A stretch of 64,000 nucleotides of DNA from contig JAEILZ010000008.1 of NCBI GenBank assembly GCA_018873225.1, forward strand, positions 1,984,001-2,048,000, read 5' to 3'. Shown in pieces: positions 36,711 through 49,097 of the stretch. Source of the DNA: [Phialemoniopsis] sp. UDSM-2020 (taxonomy: Eukaryota > Ascomycota > Sordariomycetes > Thyridiales > Thyridiaceae). How positions within the stretch are numbered: the first letter of the stretch is position 1; every line of letters starts with the position of its first letter. The position numbers and the translations under genes are program-made. The notes below the pieces were generated by a model that saw only the letters and a program-made list of their open reading frames with translations, made no database searches and was not told the DNA's origin.

Positions 36711-39112
36711 TTACGCGCCTTCTAGAGGTGGAATCATAGTGTAGTTAAAGTCAAGCAAATTGTCCAACATCCAATGTTGAGGGTCGAAGAAGTCATAGTT
36801 TCCAGGGTTGCCAAACTCGTTCATTCCCTGGAAGAGGGAGGTCTGGGGACCTGCCAGCCCGGAGCCACCATTCGGGGTCATGGCACCACTTGATGCTGAT
36901 AGTAGACTTGCAGGCAAGCCGTGGGAGGGTGGCATCAGTGTGCTGTCAAGATGGGTGGATGATGCTGACGATTCATTAGCAGAATCTGGGTTCGTCGGGT
37001 GTTTCAGAGCTGCCAAAATTGGTCAGTATTGCATGATAGGGGTACAGAAGAATGCCGATGTGATTTGTCGGATTTAACATACCATCGAGAGTTCCACGTC
37101 CCCTGTTTTGATATTCTTCTCTCCAATGCCAGATAGAGTCGAAGACCAAGCTCATGCTGTGCCTACACCTTACTTTCAGTTGCAAAGAGTCGTCAATCTT
37201 CGCAGCCGGGTCGTTATCGTGATAGGCTTGAGTTGGGGAGTCCAGACGGGCACCGTTCCACATCTGCACCATCAGCTCGGCCAATCTCCAGTTCATATCG
37301 TTGGTGACGACGCTTGTGGCTCTGATAGCTTGTATGGTCTCATGGAAAAGTCGACGGCCCCTCTCGAAGTCAATCGACCTCGAGAAAAAGGACCTCATCA
37401 GCTTCAGCAGGGCAAAGCCTGCTGCCACGAGCATTTGTTGAAGATAGTTCGTGACGTACTTGGTAATGCTGCCGCCGCCACCACCGTGCTCATGGGGTGA
37501 TGCGGACTTGTCGGCCTCGAGAAGATCATCAAGGAAGGCTACAGTAGTACGCCACAAGCCTAGCAGATCGTCCATGTAACCAGGGGTAGTACTGGAATCG
37601 AAGAAACCAGCCAGTCTCAGATGCAGCCCTGCTGCCTTGAGATGCAATTTGGCGATAGGGGAGACGTTGTTGCGCGATAAGATTGCGGCATGGAGTTCGC
37701 TATACTCGCGTCGGAAAACACGCATCAAGATAGCTCGATGCTCATCTCCTGCAACACCACGTGAGTCGCTCGCATTGCTGTACATCTCCTTGGAGATCTT
37801 GTCGCAAAATCTTTCGATCTCAAGCCTGGCTTCCAGTTCTTCACTCAGCTGGAATGGGCCCGACTCTCCAGGGCGGACCGCCAGCGTCCAGTCGTAGAGG
37901 GTAGATGCAGGCTGACCGTAACCCGTCCCTATACTTTGGCTAACGATATTGCAAACAGCCCACGTCACCACCCTATCATGGAGCTGGTCTTTGTTAAGCT
38001 CGACTGCAACCCTTGTGAAGTCGTTGATGTGATTCGGACGGTGCAGTCCGATGCCCGTTGCAGTCTTCATGAGCACTCCGCACAGAATATGTGTCGGGTC
38101 GGCCGTGCTTGTGCTCGTTGGAAGTGGCCACGTACAAAGCAGACACAGAGCCTTGACGACAAAATGTGTTCCCGGGACCTCTCCAATCGTCGACCACAAC
38201 AGTCTTGACAATGGTTGAGAAAGAGAATCCAGTAGAGTTGGATCTGCGGCATAACGTCGTGCAGCAACAGAGATGATGGTCCAGTAAAGGAGACTATGCT
38301 GCTGATAGTACTGCTCTGGAGACTGGCTTGGGTTCAGGAAGGGGAGGAAGGGATGGTAGTGCAGGAAATACTCGGTAAAGAGTGTTGCTTCTGCTTCCTC
38401 AGTCAGGCGAACACCTTCCAGCTCGCGACAGATACGAGGAAGGTTATAAGAGCCTCCTCGCTTTAGTGTGAGCAGCGATGTGACTGCCTCATCGGAACCC
38501 ATCAAGGAGGGGTTCCTGGTGTGGCTATAGACGCTGTTGACGATGGGTGACTGTATCTGCGACTGCATGTCATCCTCATCCTCCACCATGAAACCTTGCG
38601 CCTTGGCTCGAGACACATTACGGCGCAGCTTTTCTATTTCTCTTTCCATCTCGGCGTGCTTGGACCGCTTGCCAATACGCTTGAAATTGGACTCGATCTT
38701 ACACTCGAGCTTGAGGCGGTTGCACCTCGAGCAGCTCTGGAAAGGATCTTGGACGACATCGCAGCGAAGCTATGGGTAGAGAAAAGGACGTTAGTATCGT
38801 GCAATCAGAGTAATTGAATTGGTATGTGCAGTGGTGGCGAAGATGTATCGTGAGAGGCAAGAAGTTGACATCGTGACTCACCTTTTGTTGTCGACACTCA
38901 TTACACGCTCTCTTCACCCCGGGTTGACGTTTTTTCTCATGATGATCGTCGTCATCGTTGAGAATGCTGCCGGGGCTACTATCGAGTGTGCCTGCAGCAC
39001 TTCTCTTGCGTTTTGCCGCTCCATTGGCACCGGCGTGGCTGCGGACGCTCACGGGGCTGGTCGGGCTCAGTGAAGCCGCCGAGACGGCTCCAAAGTTGAG
39101 AGAACCATCCAT
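36711..39112 (-). CDS. Zn(II)2Cys6 transcription factor, Leu3-type zinc cluster
   Basis: The exons are complement 39112-38882, 38769-37083 and 37009-36711, giving 738 residues. Donors are GTGAGT and GTATGT; acceptors are ATAG and GCAG; a TACTGAC branch site precedes exon 3. The zinc cluster is formed across intron 1: C70 and C73 are encoded in exon 1 (ACNECRQQK), and C80, C90, C93 and C100 in exon 2 (LRCDVV, SCSRC, LEC). The CX2CX6CX9CX2CX6C spacing and the ECRQQK core match the Leu3 class, whose yeast member controls branched-chain amino-acid genes; Aspergillus LeuB and PrtT are related. A coiled coil (EMEREIEKLRRNVSRAK) follows as a dimer interface, then a fungal-specific regulatory domain. 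The start is the first ATG in frame; upstream only a GTG exists. The true target may be nitrogen, leucine or protease regulation. Confidence 0.87.
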
Positions 39113-40415
39113 GCACAAGGCGGTTCCCGAAAACCCGGGAATTGAGCCGCAGTGCCGGCACGGAACAAAGGTGTACGGAGGTGTACGGCGGCCAAGCACT
39201 GACCGATAAGGTGCACTGTCAAGGCGGCACCTATTGGCACTCCGGTATCGCGGTGGTGGTGTTGTTGGTGTTGGAGGTTGGAGGTGCCGAAGCTCGGAGC
39301 AAGAGGGGCGCGGGGTTTCCTATGGTCTGAGTGAGATAAAAATCCAAGAGGAAAATCTCTCTTAGATACAGGCCCACTTTTTCTTTTGGGAGTAAACGGC
39401 GCATCACGTGTTAGCTCAATCCGCTCTTACCCCTTTTGGTAGTGCCGCTCTGTGTTCCCGTAGTGGCAACATTTTGTGTCGGAGCGCCTCAATTCGGCGC
39501 GTCTTGAGGTTTGATCTTCTGTCTTCAGCCATCAACACCAGCAAACACATCCAGTATTGTTGGGCTCACAACTTCTGTCAGGTTAACGAGACGACGAAAC
39601 AGATAAAGAGTCATGGCTGGAGTATCAACAACAGAAGTAGCTCGCGTCTTGGTCAAGGGCTCATTGCGGCCGCCTGTTCGGAGCGTCATGTCCTCCTACA
39701 CCCAGGCCCCAAATCCAAGAAATGAAGTGGTTTTTGAGAGACCAGAAGAACAACAACAAAGCAGTATGCAGTTTTGAACATTTGATGACCAGGGGCTGTG
39801 CTTATCAGTGAACGACAGAACCTCCAATAGAGGTGAACTCAACCACTCTTCCTCAGCCATTTGTAAATCCTATGTCTGGGTTGCAAGGCCATGCTGGATC
39901 TTGATTGTCGGATCATCTCATTCAACGGGGATGAGACTGTCGCAATTCTTCCATGGATGCAATCCCGCCACAGCTCAATCATAAGGCCATTGCCATGTTT
40001 GAGAGTCTGGAGAGATAGCAGCCTCGATCCTATCAGGATTGTTCTGCCGCATAGCCAGCCAGCACAATCAGCGCGTTTGGTCCACGGTGCATTAAATATT
40101 TGCTGCCAGTCCTCAGAACCTAAATGGCTCGTCCTTGACTTTGAATTACAAGAGTCAATACAAGATGCTGGGGCGTTCCTGGTTCATATTCTCCCATAAT
40201 TGCATTAGCCAACCCTCACCCAGGCAGCAAGGAGCGCACATCGTCAGTTGGTACCTAGGATCGTTCTTCTCTGTGTCTAGTCACTTTGAAAAAAAGCGAA
40301 TCCCTCCTCTTGTCAATTAGTCTACACCCTAGAAGTGTTGCGCACCCTTTTCTCTACTCCTATATTCCCTAGAACCTCATGTATTCACCTACTCTTGTCT
40401 TGATATCGTTCAATT
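39113..40415. other. intergenic between divergent regulator and DUF3176 gene
   Basis: A divergent promoter region, moderately AT-rich towards 40 kb. No gene, RNA or repeat can be supported. Confidence 0.55.
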
Positions 40416-42351
40416 ATGTCACGTCCGCGGCGAGACACCTCGCGAATTGACGACAATACTTCTCCTAGCCACTCTCACCGTTTCCGCATTCCCCGGGTGT
40501 CCCTGGATAATCTAGAGACCATCAGACTCGACGACCTCGAGGCCTTGGGAAATGAGTCCAGGCCAGAAGAGACAGAAGAAGAGAGGGAACTGAGGAGATT
40601 CAGGCGATACTTAACGATTTTTCAATGGTGGCGCGATGAATGGGTTTGGATCTTCATCTGCCTGTTATCAACCGGTATGCTGGTGCTCCTGCTAAGAGCC
40701 TACGACGACCGTCCTGTACCTGCGCCTCACTGGATCGGGAGCTTGCAGTTGGATACTTTCATCGTAGCCATGATCACTATCATCCGAGTGTCCATGGCGG
40801 CCATTGTCGAAAGCTCTTTAAGCCAGGCAGCTTGGATATAGGTGTCGCAAGCTCGACAGAAGACCTGCAAACACAAAGCTCGGCTCGGCGATTTCAAAAT
40901 GTTCGACCAAGCATCACGAGGCCTGTTGGGAAGTCTTAATTTGTTGTAGTTCATGAAGTTCAGGTATGTAGAATGTTATTCCGTGTCGGAAGACATGATG
41001 TTGACCTCGTTCCCAGTCATATGGCTTGTGTGGGTGCCGGCATTGTTGTTCTCGCTCACGGATTCGAGGCTTTCAGCCAGCAAATGATCATTCTGCAGCC
41101 GCGACCACTTGCGAACGGTAATGCTATCCCTTCGCCACCGAGAAGCGAAAAATGGGATTTCTTTGTTCGCCGTGGATGGAGCTCGGGTTAGACTACCAAC
41201 GCCCACACCCAATAAATACATCTTTCGCTAACAGGCTCACAGACACTGTTCCCGGTCTATCCACGAGAGCGGCGATCTACAGTGGAATCATATCTACACA
41301 GGCGTCCCCACTAACTGCACCTTGTCAGACAGGCAATTGCACATGGCCGGTCATCCCAACACTAGCTGTGTGCGGAGAGTGCACTGCGGTCCGTGTAATA
41401 GAAAGTTGCGACAAAGATGGGAAGTTTTGCAACTACACCACTCCGTCGAGGACTGCGATTCGAGCTCCAACCGCAGAAGGGAGCGGATTGTTCAAAGTTG
41501 CATCATGCAATGGCTCTGTCCATGGCCTGAACGATGTTGATCGAGCGTATATCTCCGTTTTCGATATCATAGAGGTATCCCAGATGACGGCACAGCCGTC
41601 GTCAATTTGGGCTAAGGAGTGTGCACTATGGTTCTGCATCCACGCGTACAGCGTGTTAATGAGCAACGGCCAGCAGAATGAGACCTTGTTAGGGACTTCA
41701 TCCCAAACACGCATCGCATACCCCAATAGTTTTCACGGGTCAGAATATGTGTTTACGAACATCCCACCTGAACTCAATATTCCGAGCGATGCAACATACG
41801 TGGTGACAACTGACGCTCTGATCGCACTGCGCAATTTCATGGGGCCCTTATTGATGGGAACCGTGAACTATGCGGCAACGATCGACTACTCCTCTGACTG
41901 GATCGAGGCTGTATGGAATGCAACGTACGATCTGCCTGGATGGATGTCGACATTCACCAAGACTCTGACAAATGAGGTGCGGCAGCAGGGGGAGATCTCG
42001 GATCAGTCGGCGCGTAGCTATGACGGACATGGGACACAGGTGGTGCCGTTCATCAAGGTGCAATGGGCTTGGATGATTTATTTCGCAGGCCTCATTATCG
42101 CCAGCGTCTACTATCTCTTGCATGTCGTCGTGGAAGGGGCAACGGACAAGATTTCCGCCTGGAAGAGCGATGCTTTGCCCATGCTCTTTTGTCGAATCGA
42201 CTCCCGTATTCACGAGCGTGTGGGCGATGGAATGAACATCCCGAGCGGTCTAGAAGATCGTGTCGGGCAGGTTAAGGTGGCATTGGTGCGGAACACAACA
42301 GGAGACTGGACTTTCAGGTTGAACGAAAATGGTAGGTCACTGGATGAATGA
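40416..42351 (+). pseudogene. DUF3176 family membrane protein, broken by two amber codons
   Basis: The sequence reads as a DUF3176 protein, a fungal family of unknown function with a Trp-rich N-terminal membrane region and a large extracellular Cys-containing domain. Residues from 40416 give EWVWIFICLLSTGM, then LDTFIVAMITIIRVSMAAIV and SLSQAAWI. TAG at 40839-40841 follows, yet the same frame continues as family-like sequence (ARLGDFKMFDQASRG, GSLNLL) up to a second TAG at 40947-40949. In relatives Trp is usual at both places. A normal intron (40964-41016, GTATGT...CCCAG) leads into VLAHGFEAFSQQM. The long last part, with TSFANRLTDTVPGLSTRAAI, APCQTGNCTWPVIPTLAVCG and a C-terminal WAWMIYFAGLII segment, is intact. 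A frame change near 41118-41191 is either a second intron or a frameshift. I call it a recent pseudogene. Confidence 0.72.
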
Positions 42352-43641
42352 CCATCGGGAGAGCCTTCGCGAGGCGACTTTCTGTGGAAATAGCCCTAAA
42401 TCGAAACATCTCTCAAGTCTGACTTGACACTACGGACTCATTAGTTGATGCAGATCAGGGTCTGGAACGCTGCCCCTTGTCCTCAACAATTCTACGATCG
42501 CCTCTCCACTCCTCCGCATTTGAGGCTCAAGCAGCACGTGGAGAAAGACAGAGTTTTACACACAAATATTCTTGGTCAGCGAGTTGGAGCCCCTGTGGTC
42601 CACATCGCTGAGTCCAGCATCCTCTGTTCATGCCATGTAGTCATGTTGCGAGGGAGTCGTGAACGAGTTCTCCATTGTTTGGGAACGGCCAAGGAGGGTG
42701 GGCCAATCCCGACTCAGGTAGCTGTCATTGACTGACAGGCGGCTCCGCTTTGATGACTCGTGAAGGCTCTCCCCGCGTGGAGCTGATGCACCTGTCTGGA
42801 GTGGGATCGATTTTACCGGCGCTGCCCGAGGTTAATTCATCTCCGGAAAACGACTTCCGCTTCAGAGCTCCGTCCACTCAACGCCGTCCACTCCGGTCTC
42901 GTCAAACATCCCTTGGGCCGTTCGATCTTTTGTGATGATCGGTCTATGCTTCATTCAGAGATTCTACAAACAATCGGGTAGCTCCCTTACTACTGCATAT
43001 GTCGTCCTAATGCATAAACCTCCTACACGACCTCGCTTTCCGAGCTAGTCGTATTTTGTCTCGCCCATGTCAAATCGCTTAGATAGAGCCAGCCCAGTAG
43101 AACTCCATCCTGTGCGAGACGGAGATACCTTCCTGCCCATGAATGGACAATGTCATACGTACATGAGGCTCTTACGGAGTACTTCGTAGATGAAAGAGGG
43201 GACCTTGCTCCAAGTCCCACTGGCTAATTCTTCAGCTGTGCGTCTTGGCCCTAGCCAGGGTTTGGAGGACGTGTCGTGCAAGCGTGATGACCAAGTCTGC
43301 AATGGTGTCGTCTCTGCCTGCACTTGTACGGAGTGTCGGGGACGCTAGCTTGTACTCGAACCACCATGATGGATTCCAAACATCCACCATGATCCCTGCC
43401 GTTGAGGGCTGGAGGGCACGGAGGGGCATCACACGCCACCCCTTAGCGAGAAGCCATCGCGAACCTAGCCCCATGTCCTAGACAAGACCCCAGATGAGAC
43501 CCCACACCCCACGAAGAGCTATCTCCAACTTCCCTGAGATTCCCCTCTTCCCCTCAGACTTTCAAAACATTTTTCTTGCTGCTCGAGGCACGGTGTCTGT
43601 TTGTGTTCCGGCAGTATCTTCTCTGAACAACATTGGACAAG
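42352..43641. other. intergenic upstream of the CTF1/FarA-like regulator
   Basis: The promoter side of the next plus-strand gene. A CCGAGG hexamer lies at 42826-42831, about 810 bp before its start, which could allow self-regulation if the FarA-like assignment is right. No other feature was seen. Confidence 0.5.
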
Positions 43642-46600
43642 ATGTCGCAACCCACGGCTGCCACTGATCCCATGGATCCGAAGCCCAAGAACGCAAATAA
43701 AATCAGGAAGCGCGCTCCCAAGGCCTGTCTTTCGTGCCGAGCACGAAAAGTCCGGTGCGACGTGTCACAGCGAGGTCGGCCATGCATGAATTGCTACCTG
43801 GACAATGAGACCTGTGTTGTGACTGGAAGAGCGTCGAGATTGTAAGTGAACAAAACATGACAAACCATCAGAGAGCCTTGCTCACATCTAGCAATAGCCG
43901 GCGTTCACAGCGAGAGAATGGAGAGAATGTCCAGGCGTCATACCCGCCTTATGCGACCGACAATTGCAATCATGCCCACACGGCCGAAGCGGTTGTCAAG
44001 TCTAGAGCAAATGTCCAGGCCGTACCTGAGGCTCAGACTGCACCGCAACCACCTGCCCCTGCGTCTCCGGAGAGGGCTCCCGAAACAACGGAGGCGCCTC
44101 CGGCTCCCAAGCCGCAGCAGCCAAACACCACCGCTGCTCCGGCACCGGCGCCGGCACCTGTCCGGACCCAGACCTCGCGCACACTGTCGAACCCGCCCCA
44201 GTCTCTCAACAATCTCTCCTTGTCCAGCTTCTCAAACGATCTCCCAGAGTCCTCTCTCTCACAATGGGCAACTCAAGATCAAAAGCTTAGCATGAGCTCT
44301 GATATTACCTACTCCTACTACCCTTTCCTGCATATCAGCAACCTCCCCAACATCCCCCCTCAGGATGTCAACTATCTCGAGCTTCAGGGCTGCCTTCGCG
44401 TGCCCACTAGGGCAATCCTGGATGAGTTTGTGCAGCAGTACTTCCTGCATGTACACCCACTTCTGCCCATCTTCAACGAGGGAGACTTCTGGGAGCTGTA
44501 CTGCAACCAAGGTTTGGGCAATGAACGGATGTCTCTGCTTGTGTTCCAATCCATTCTCTTCGCGACTTGCAATGTGAGTATAATCTGCTGCCGTTGATTG
44601 ATGACCCCATCCTGATTGACGATTTCTAGTTTGTCTCGCGCAACAGCATCCAAGCCCTAGGCTTCTCCACGATCCGATCCGCTCGCGCGGCCCTCTACCG
44701 ACGTGCCAAACTTTTGTACGACCTCGAGACGGAATCTTCGCCCGTTGCTATATCCCAAGCCTCGCTTCTTTTGAGCTTCTGGTCTCCCAACCGTGGCCCG
44801 AGAAACCCCAACTCCGCTTGGCTGAGCACCGCAATCCAGATGGCGAAGGGGGCCGAAGCGCATCACTATGCGACTTTCCCGCCCGGAAAGCCGGCCAGCA
44901 CACTGAAGCGCCTTTGGTGGTGCTGCATCATTAGGGACCGGGTCATGGGTCTTGGTGTGCGCCGTAGCATCCAGATCACACGGGCGCACTTTGATTTCGA
45001 TGCCAATTCGCCTCTCGGTTATTCGGACCTGTCGGACGAGATCGAGCGATCGAGGGTGTACAACCCTGGAACGAAGAGGAGTCTCATCGAGATCTTGGTA
45101 CAATTCCTCGAGCTTTGTGTTGTGCTTACCGACATCCTCATCCTTGTCTTCCCTCTGGATGACACACCAGGATGGGGTCGGGAACTCGGTGACGAGGATG
45201 CTGGAAAGGTGAAGCAGTGCAAGATAGAGCTGAGGCGGTGGTACAAGGGGGCAACGCTCAAGTTTCCCATGTTTGGCGGAAGTGGTGTCGCGAGGGCGCC
45301 TGCTGGTGGCAAGGAGTATCACCACGACTCAGTGATCTTGTACACCAATCTGATGTACATGTACTATCAGTAAGTTGCCATATATGTTGATTTTTGTGAC
45401 ACGATCGGGACTGACAATACTCTAGCTCCTCCCGAGTGGCCCTTTGCCACCACGAGGTTCTTCACATTGCTGTGGCCTCCGCTGCTTCTGGCCTGGGCAA
45501 CAATGGTACGCGGGACATCTCGACGATCTACGAGAACCGACATGAGTTGCAGGATGCGTCCTCGGGTGTGACCGAGTGCCTCAAGGAGCTCATTCAGCTC
45601 CGACTTGCAAGGTGGTTGCCCATCAGCGCGTAAGTATACATCTAGCACCTTCTCCGTATAGACGATAGCGATTGACATTCAGACAGCGTTGCTTGCACTG
45701 CTCTCCCACTCGTTCTGCACATCCTCGACGTCAAGCTCTCCACCCCGGCAACCCAGGGCGACAGCCAGGACCCGAACAACAGCTCGGCCCTCAAGCAGCA
45801 CCGCCTCAACATCCTCATCGAGGCCATGAAGACCTACCAGCCCCAGTACGACGGCGTCGACTGGGTCAGCGAGACCATCCGGCACATCATCAACCTGGCG
45901 CAGCTCGACAACGCGCCGAACCCGGCCAACGGCGGGACCAGCGCCATCTCGGACTGGACCGACATCCTCGCCTCGCACCCGTCCTGCTACCTGCGCCTCG
46001 CCCTCACCATGGACCTGGCCCTCAGCAAGAACCGCATGCCCGAGGAGCGCGACTTCCCCGCCAGCCTGCGCGGCCTGTTCGCCAACGGCTTCAGCCCGCT
46101 GCGCATCCTGCAGGGCCAGAACAAGGCGCCCAAGGCTACAGGTAGCGGCGCCGCGAGCCACGGCCAGGCCACGCCCCGTGGCGGCATGCCCGGCATGAGC
46201 GGCGGCGGTTCCGGAACTATGACCCCGATCAACATGATGAGCAACAACTTTGTCACGCACGAGCAGCCGCTCTTCGGCATGCAGATGGAGATGGACATCC
46301 CGCTCGGCATGGGCACGGTCACGCAGCTGCCCTCGGACGAGGAGACGTCGCCCGAGTCGCACCACGCCGAGAACACGTCGCCGGCCTCGGCGGCTGCCGC
46401 AGCGGTGGCATCGGCAGCAGCAGAGCAACACAATAACAACAATAATGGCGTCCATGCGATACCGGCCGCGCCCTTCTCGGAGGAGATGGACGGCTTCGAG
46501 GCGCACGTGCTCAACGCGTTCGCCTTCCAGGACGACTCGCCGCCCAGCTCGGGCAGCGACGTCGACGGCGTCTTTGGCGTCGACGACGACGAGTGGATTC

Positions 46601-46734
46601 AGGATGCGTGGCAGCACGAGGACGACCACGGGATGGGCGCCTTTGGCCACAGGGGCGATCTGCAGCCGCGGGGCGACCACGAGACGGCGAGGGCGTTGCT
46701 TGATGCCATGAAGGATACGGAGGTTATGGTTTAG
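43642..46734 (+). CDS. Zn(II)2Cys6 regulator, CTF1/FarA-like (cutinase/fatty-acid type)
   Basis: The five exons are 43642-43841, 43892-44573, 44630-45369, 45426-45629 and 45687-46734, giving 957 residues with all phases consistent. Donors are GTAAGT, GTGAGT, GTAAGT and GTAAGT. The zinc cluster is C29, C32, C39, C48, C51 and C58 (ACLSCRARKVRC, RPCMNCYLDNETC), with an Arg/Lys-rich flank. This core and the middle homology region (TRAILDEFVQQYFLHVHPLL, LKRLWWCCIIRDRVMGLGVR) match the cutinase transcription factor 1 / FarA-FarB family, which activates cutin and fatty-acid use genes through CCTCGG sites. A Pro/Ala/Gln-rich linker (about residues 100-190) and a C-terminal acidic, Asn- and Ser-rich region (near 860-950) look like activation segments. 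The start is the first ATG; a TTG nine bases upstream is ignored. The family is well supported; the exact ligand is not. Confidence 0.86.
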
Positions 46735-47115
46735 GTTGGCTTTTCTGATCTTAGATTGGGCACTACGGTCTTTTGGCTTGGGGGAGTCGGTTTTTGGTTA
46801 TGGAAATGGTTAGAAAGGGGGGCAACTACAGAACAGACTGGCATGATCTACGTGTATTGACTCAGCAATGAGGTTGAATGAATTCAAAAAGTTCAGTGCA
46901 AACTTAGATGATCAAAACTTCATCTTTTATTTATCATTAATTATTTTAGCTCTTGAATGACCCGCAGCCCATGACGGAAAATCGCATATGATGTGACAAT
47001 CTCAAAAATCCCAACCCAGTAAATAGTGCATATTAATCCCAATTAAGCCATCGTGATAATCATTTTCGTTATAATCTTTGTCGCATTGTCTCGTTGTTAT
47101 TATTGTCCTTCATGT
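46735..47115. other. AT-rich intergenic between convergent genes
   Basis: 3' flanks of the CTF1-like gene and of the minus-strand hypothetical gene. It is markedly AT-rich around 46900-47060. No gene is seen. Confidence 0.6.
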
Positions 47116-48135
47116 TCACTTATAGCGTGGCCTAAATCCTTGAGGGTACGGGACCTCCTCGTCGGCCAGGTCGTCGCTGAAGTCGTACTCTTCAACAATG
47201 ATCTCGTTGTCAGAGTCGTCCATGAACTCAGACACACCGTCAGAAAAGTCGCTGTCTGGCGGTCCTCCCTGAGCTTGGCGTGGGTGTACAGTTCTGATCT
47301 CTCGTACCGGGCTGCCCTTCGGACTGCCCTTCTTGCCTAGATGATAGATGATAGGGCTGCCGCCACCAACATCTCCACAGCTACTTGCTCCGTCGTCACT
47401 AAAGACAGTACTGGGGCTTTGTGGCCTCCCAAAAGATCTGAAGTCGCCGCCGTTTGGGCTATGCCCCTTTGGTCCGACGTCGACGACCTCAACGAAGGGT
47501 GGAGCGGGACCTGGAAAGGTACGAGAGGGGACCGGGCCTCTCGGCATCGGAGGAGGTCCCGGTTGATCATCGAAGTCGTCCACGAAGCCGGGATCCGGCC
47601 CGTGACTCATCATCGGCCCTTGTTGGAAAGGCGGAGAGGAGAAAGCTCCAGGCATTGCTTCTCCGAAGAGTGACCTCGGTTCTTCTGGTGCATATGGCGA
47701 GAACTCTTCTTGTCCGAAGCCACCCTGGAACGGCGGCATGGACTGAGGTGGAGGACCGCACCCAGGAAAGCCGCCTTGGCCCATGAATGGGTCGGGTGTG
47801 TAAGGATCTCGGAACTGCCCAGGCCTGTAGCGGATGGCTTTGGTCAGTACATAATTTCTCGATGACCAACGGTGAAGGGGTCATCTTGACGTACCCCATA
47901 TGGCCGTAGGGATCACCCGGAGGCGGACCAAACTCGTCTGGTTCCTGCCATGGACTCCTCTGTGCGTTTTGACGGTATTAGTCCACCTGTGTGCCAAGCT
48001 ATGTTTGTGTGTGTTACATGGAGAAGGACTCACCGCTGGCTGGCGATTGGCCGAATTGTATGTGAGTTTGTAACCCGCGGGTGGAGTCCAGTAGGTGAAG
48101 GCAGAGGACGATACGTCCTCGTAGCGATATGCCAT
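47116..48135 (-). CDS. Gly/Pro-rich hypothetical protein
   Basis: The exons are complement 48135-48034, 47959-47895 and 47824-47116, 291 residues. Introns start GTGAGT and GTACGT and end ACAG, with branch sites GGACTAATAC and GTACTGACC close to the acceptors, so the model is firm although the first two exons are tiny. The N-terminus reads MAYRYEDVSSSAFTYWTPPA followed by GYKLTYNSANRQPA. The rest is low complexity: Pro, Gly, Phe and Met in PGPPPMPRGPVP and GFGQEEFSPY style segments, then an acidic tail (DSDNEIIVEEYDFSDDLADE) ending PYPQGFRPRYK. There is no signal peptide or membrane segment. It is probably a disordered cytosolic or nuclear protein. I do not recognise a family; codon use resembles its neighbours. 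Confidence 0.8.
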
Positions 48136-49097
48136 GGCGCTGACTTTAGCGGAGCGGAACGATTCCAGGCTCCAAAGCAGGCTTCGGGAATTGTGAAGAA
48201 AGCAGAGAGAGTATTGACTCGGGACCACCAGCTCAAGGCAAGAGAAGACACGCAATGTATATAGGAGCGAAAGAAGCCATGGACAACCTGTCTCAGACGG
48301 GCGCCATTGACGACATGACCTGTCGTATTCCGAGTGTGTCTTTTCCCTCTCGCACGTTCTGCAGCCCCCAACAAGTGGTGCTTGGTCGCTCTTTTTCACA
48401 GAAAACGCACACGTCGGTGAAAAAGGGTCAAGGTGAGCCAAAACATCCTTGCTCCTCAACCATGTCTCAAGGTGGAGCCTCGCCGCCTCCTCCTCCGCAC
48501 CCCTGCTTATCGATAGCTACTCCTGGCCGGCTGCTTACCTTGCGCCGTGACGATCCGGCCTAGACCCTGCTCTAGGCTGTTGCCCGAGTGGACTCCACCG
48601 GTGCACTGGGCGGCGGGGGGCGACGAAGCGAGTGGGAGTTGTTGTCCGGCCTGTGGAGAGGCTGCTGGGCTGTCATACCCCGAACGAGGCATGTGGATAC
48701 GGCTGTCTGCAGGTCTTGCGTGACGCGACATGTAAATAGATGCTGCAGGTCTCGGGAGGAGCGAGTTGAGCCACTGGGCCATGCCGGCCGTATGCCGGGA
48801 CGAGGGACGGACTGCAACTGTGGCTGCCATGATGCCCAAGCACTGGGCAGACACGCTGCAACCGGCCCCAGTATAAAGCTCTCCTGTTAACCACATTCAG
48901 CGAGCTGGTTGGATTGACTAGGGCTTGCGTTGGCTTCCAATTTTGAGCGAGGACGACAGCGGTAGGACATCACAAAGCACAAGTCATATATGAGCGTGCG
49001 AAAGGGCAGAGTGCGAATTCCATAATCTTGTGCTGTGCGGAGCTAATACTACATTGACGACCATCCGAGCCTGCTCGCCAAGCATGCCTGTGAGAGC
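48136..49097. other. intergenic
   Basis: The promoter side of the minus-strand Gly/Pro-rich gene and the 3' flank of the small gene. Overlapping ORFs of at most 129 codons have no motif. Confidence 0.55.

Noticed and set aside
45679..46680. 333-codon minus-strand ORF opposite the CTF1-like gene
   Set aside because: Shadow of the GC-rich coding exon on the other strand.
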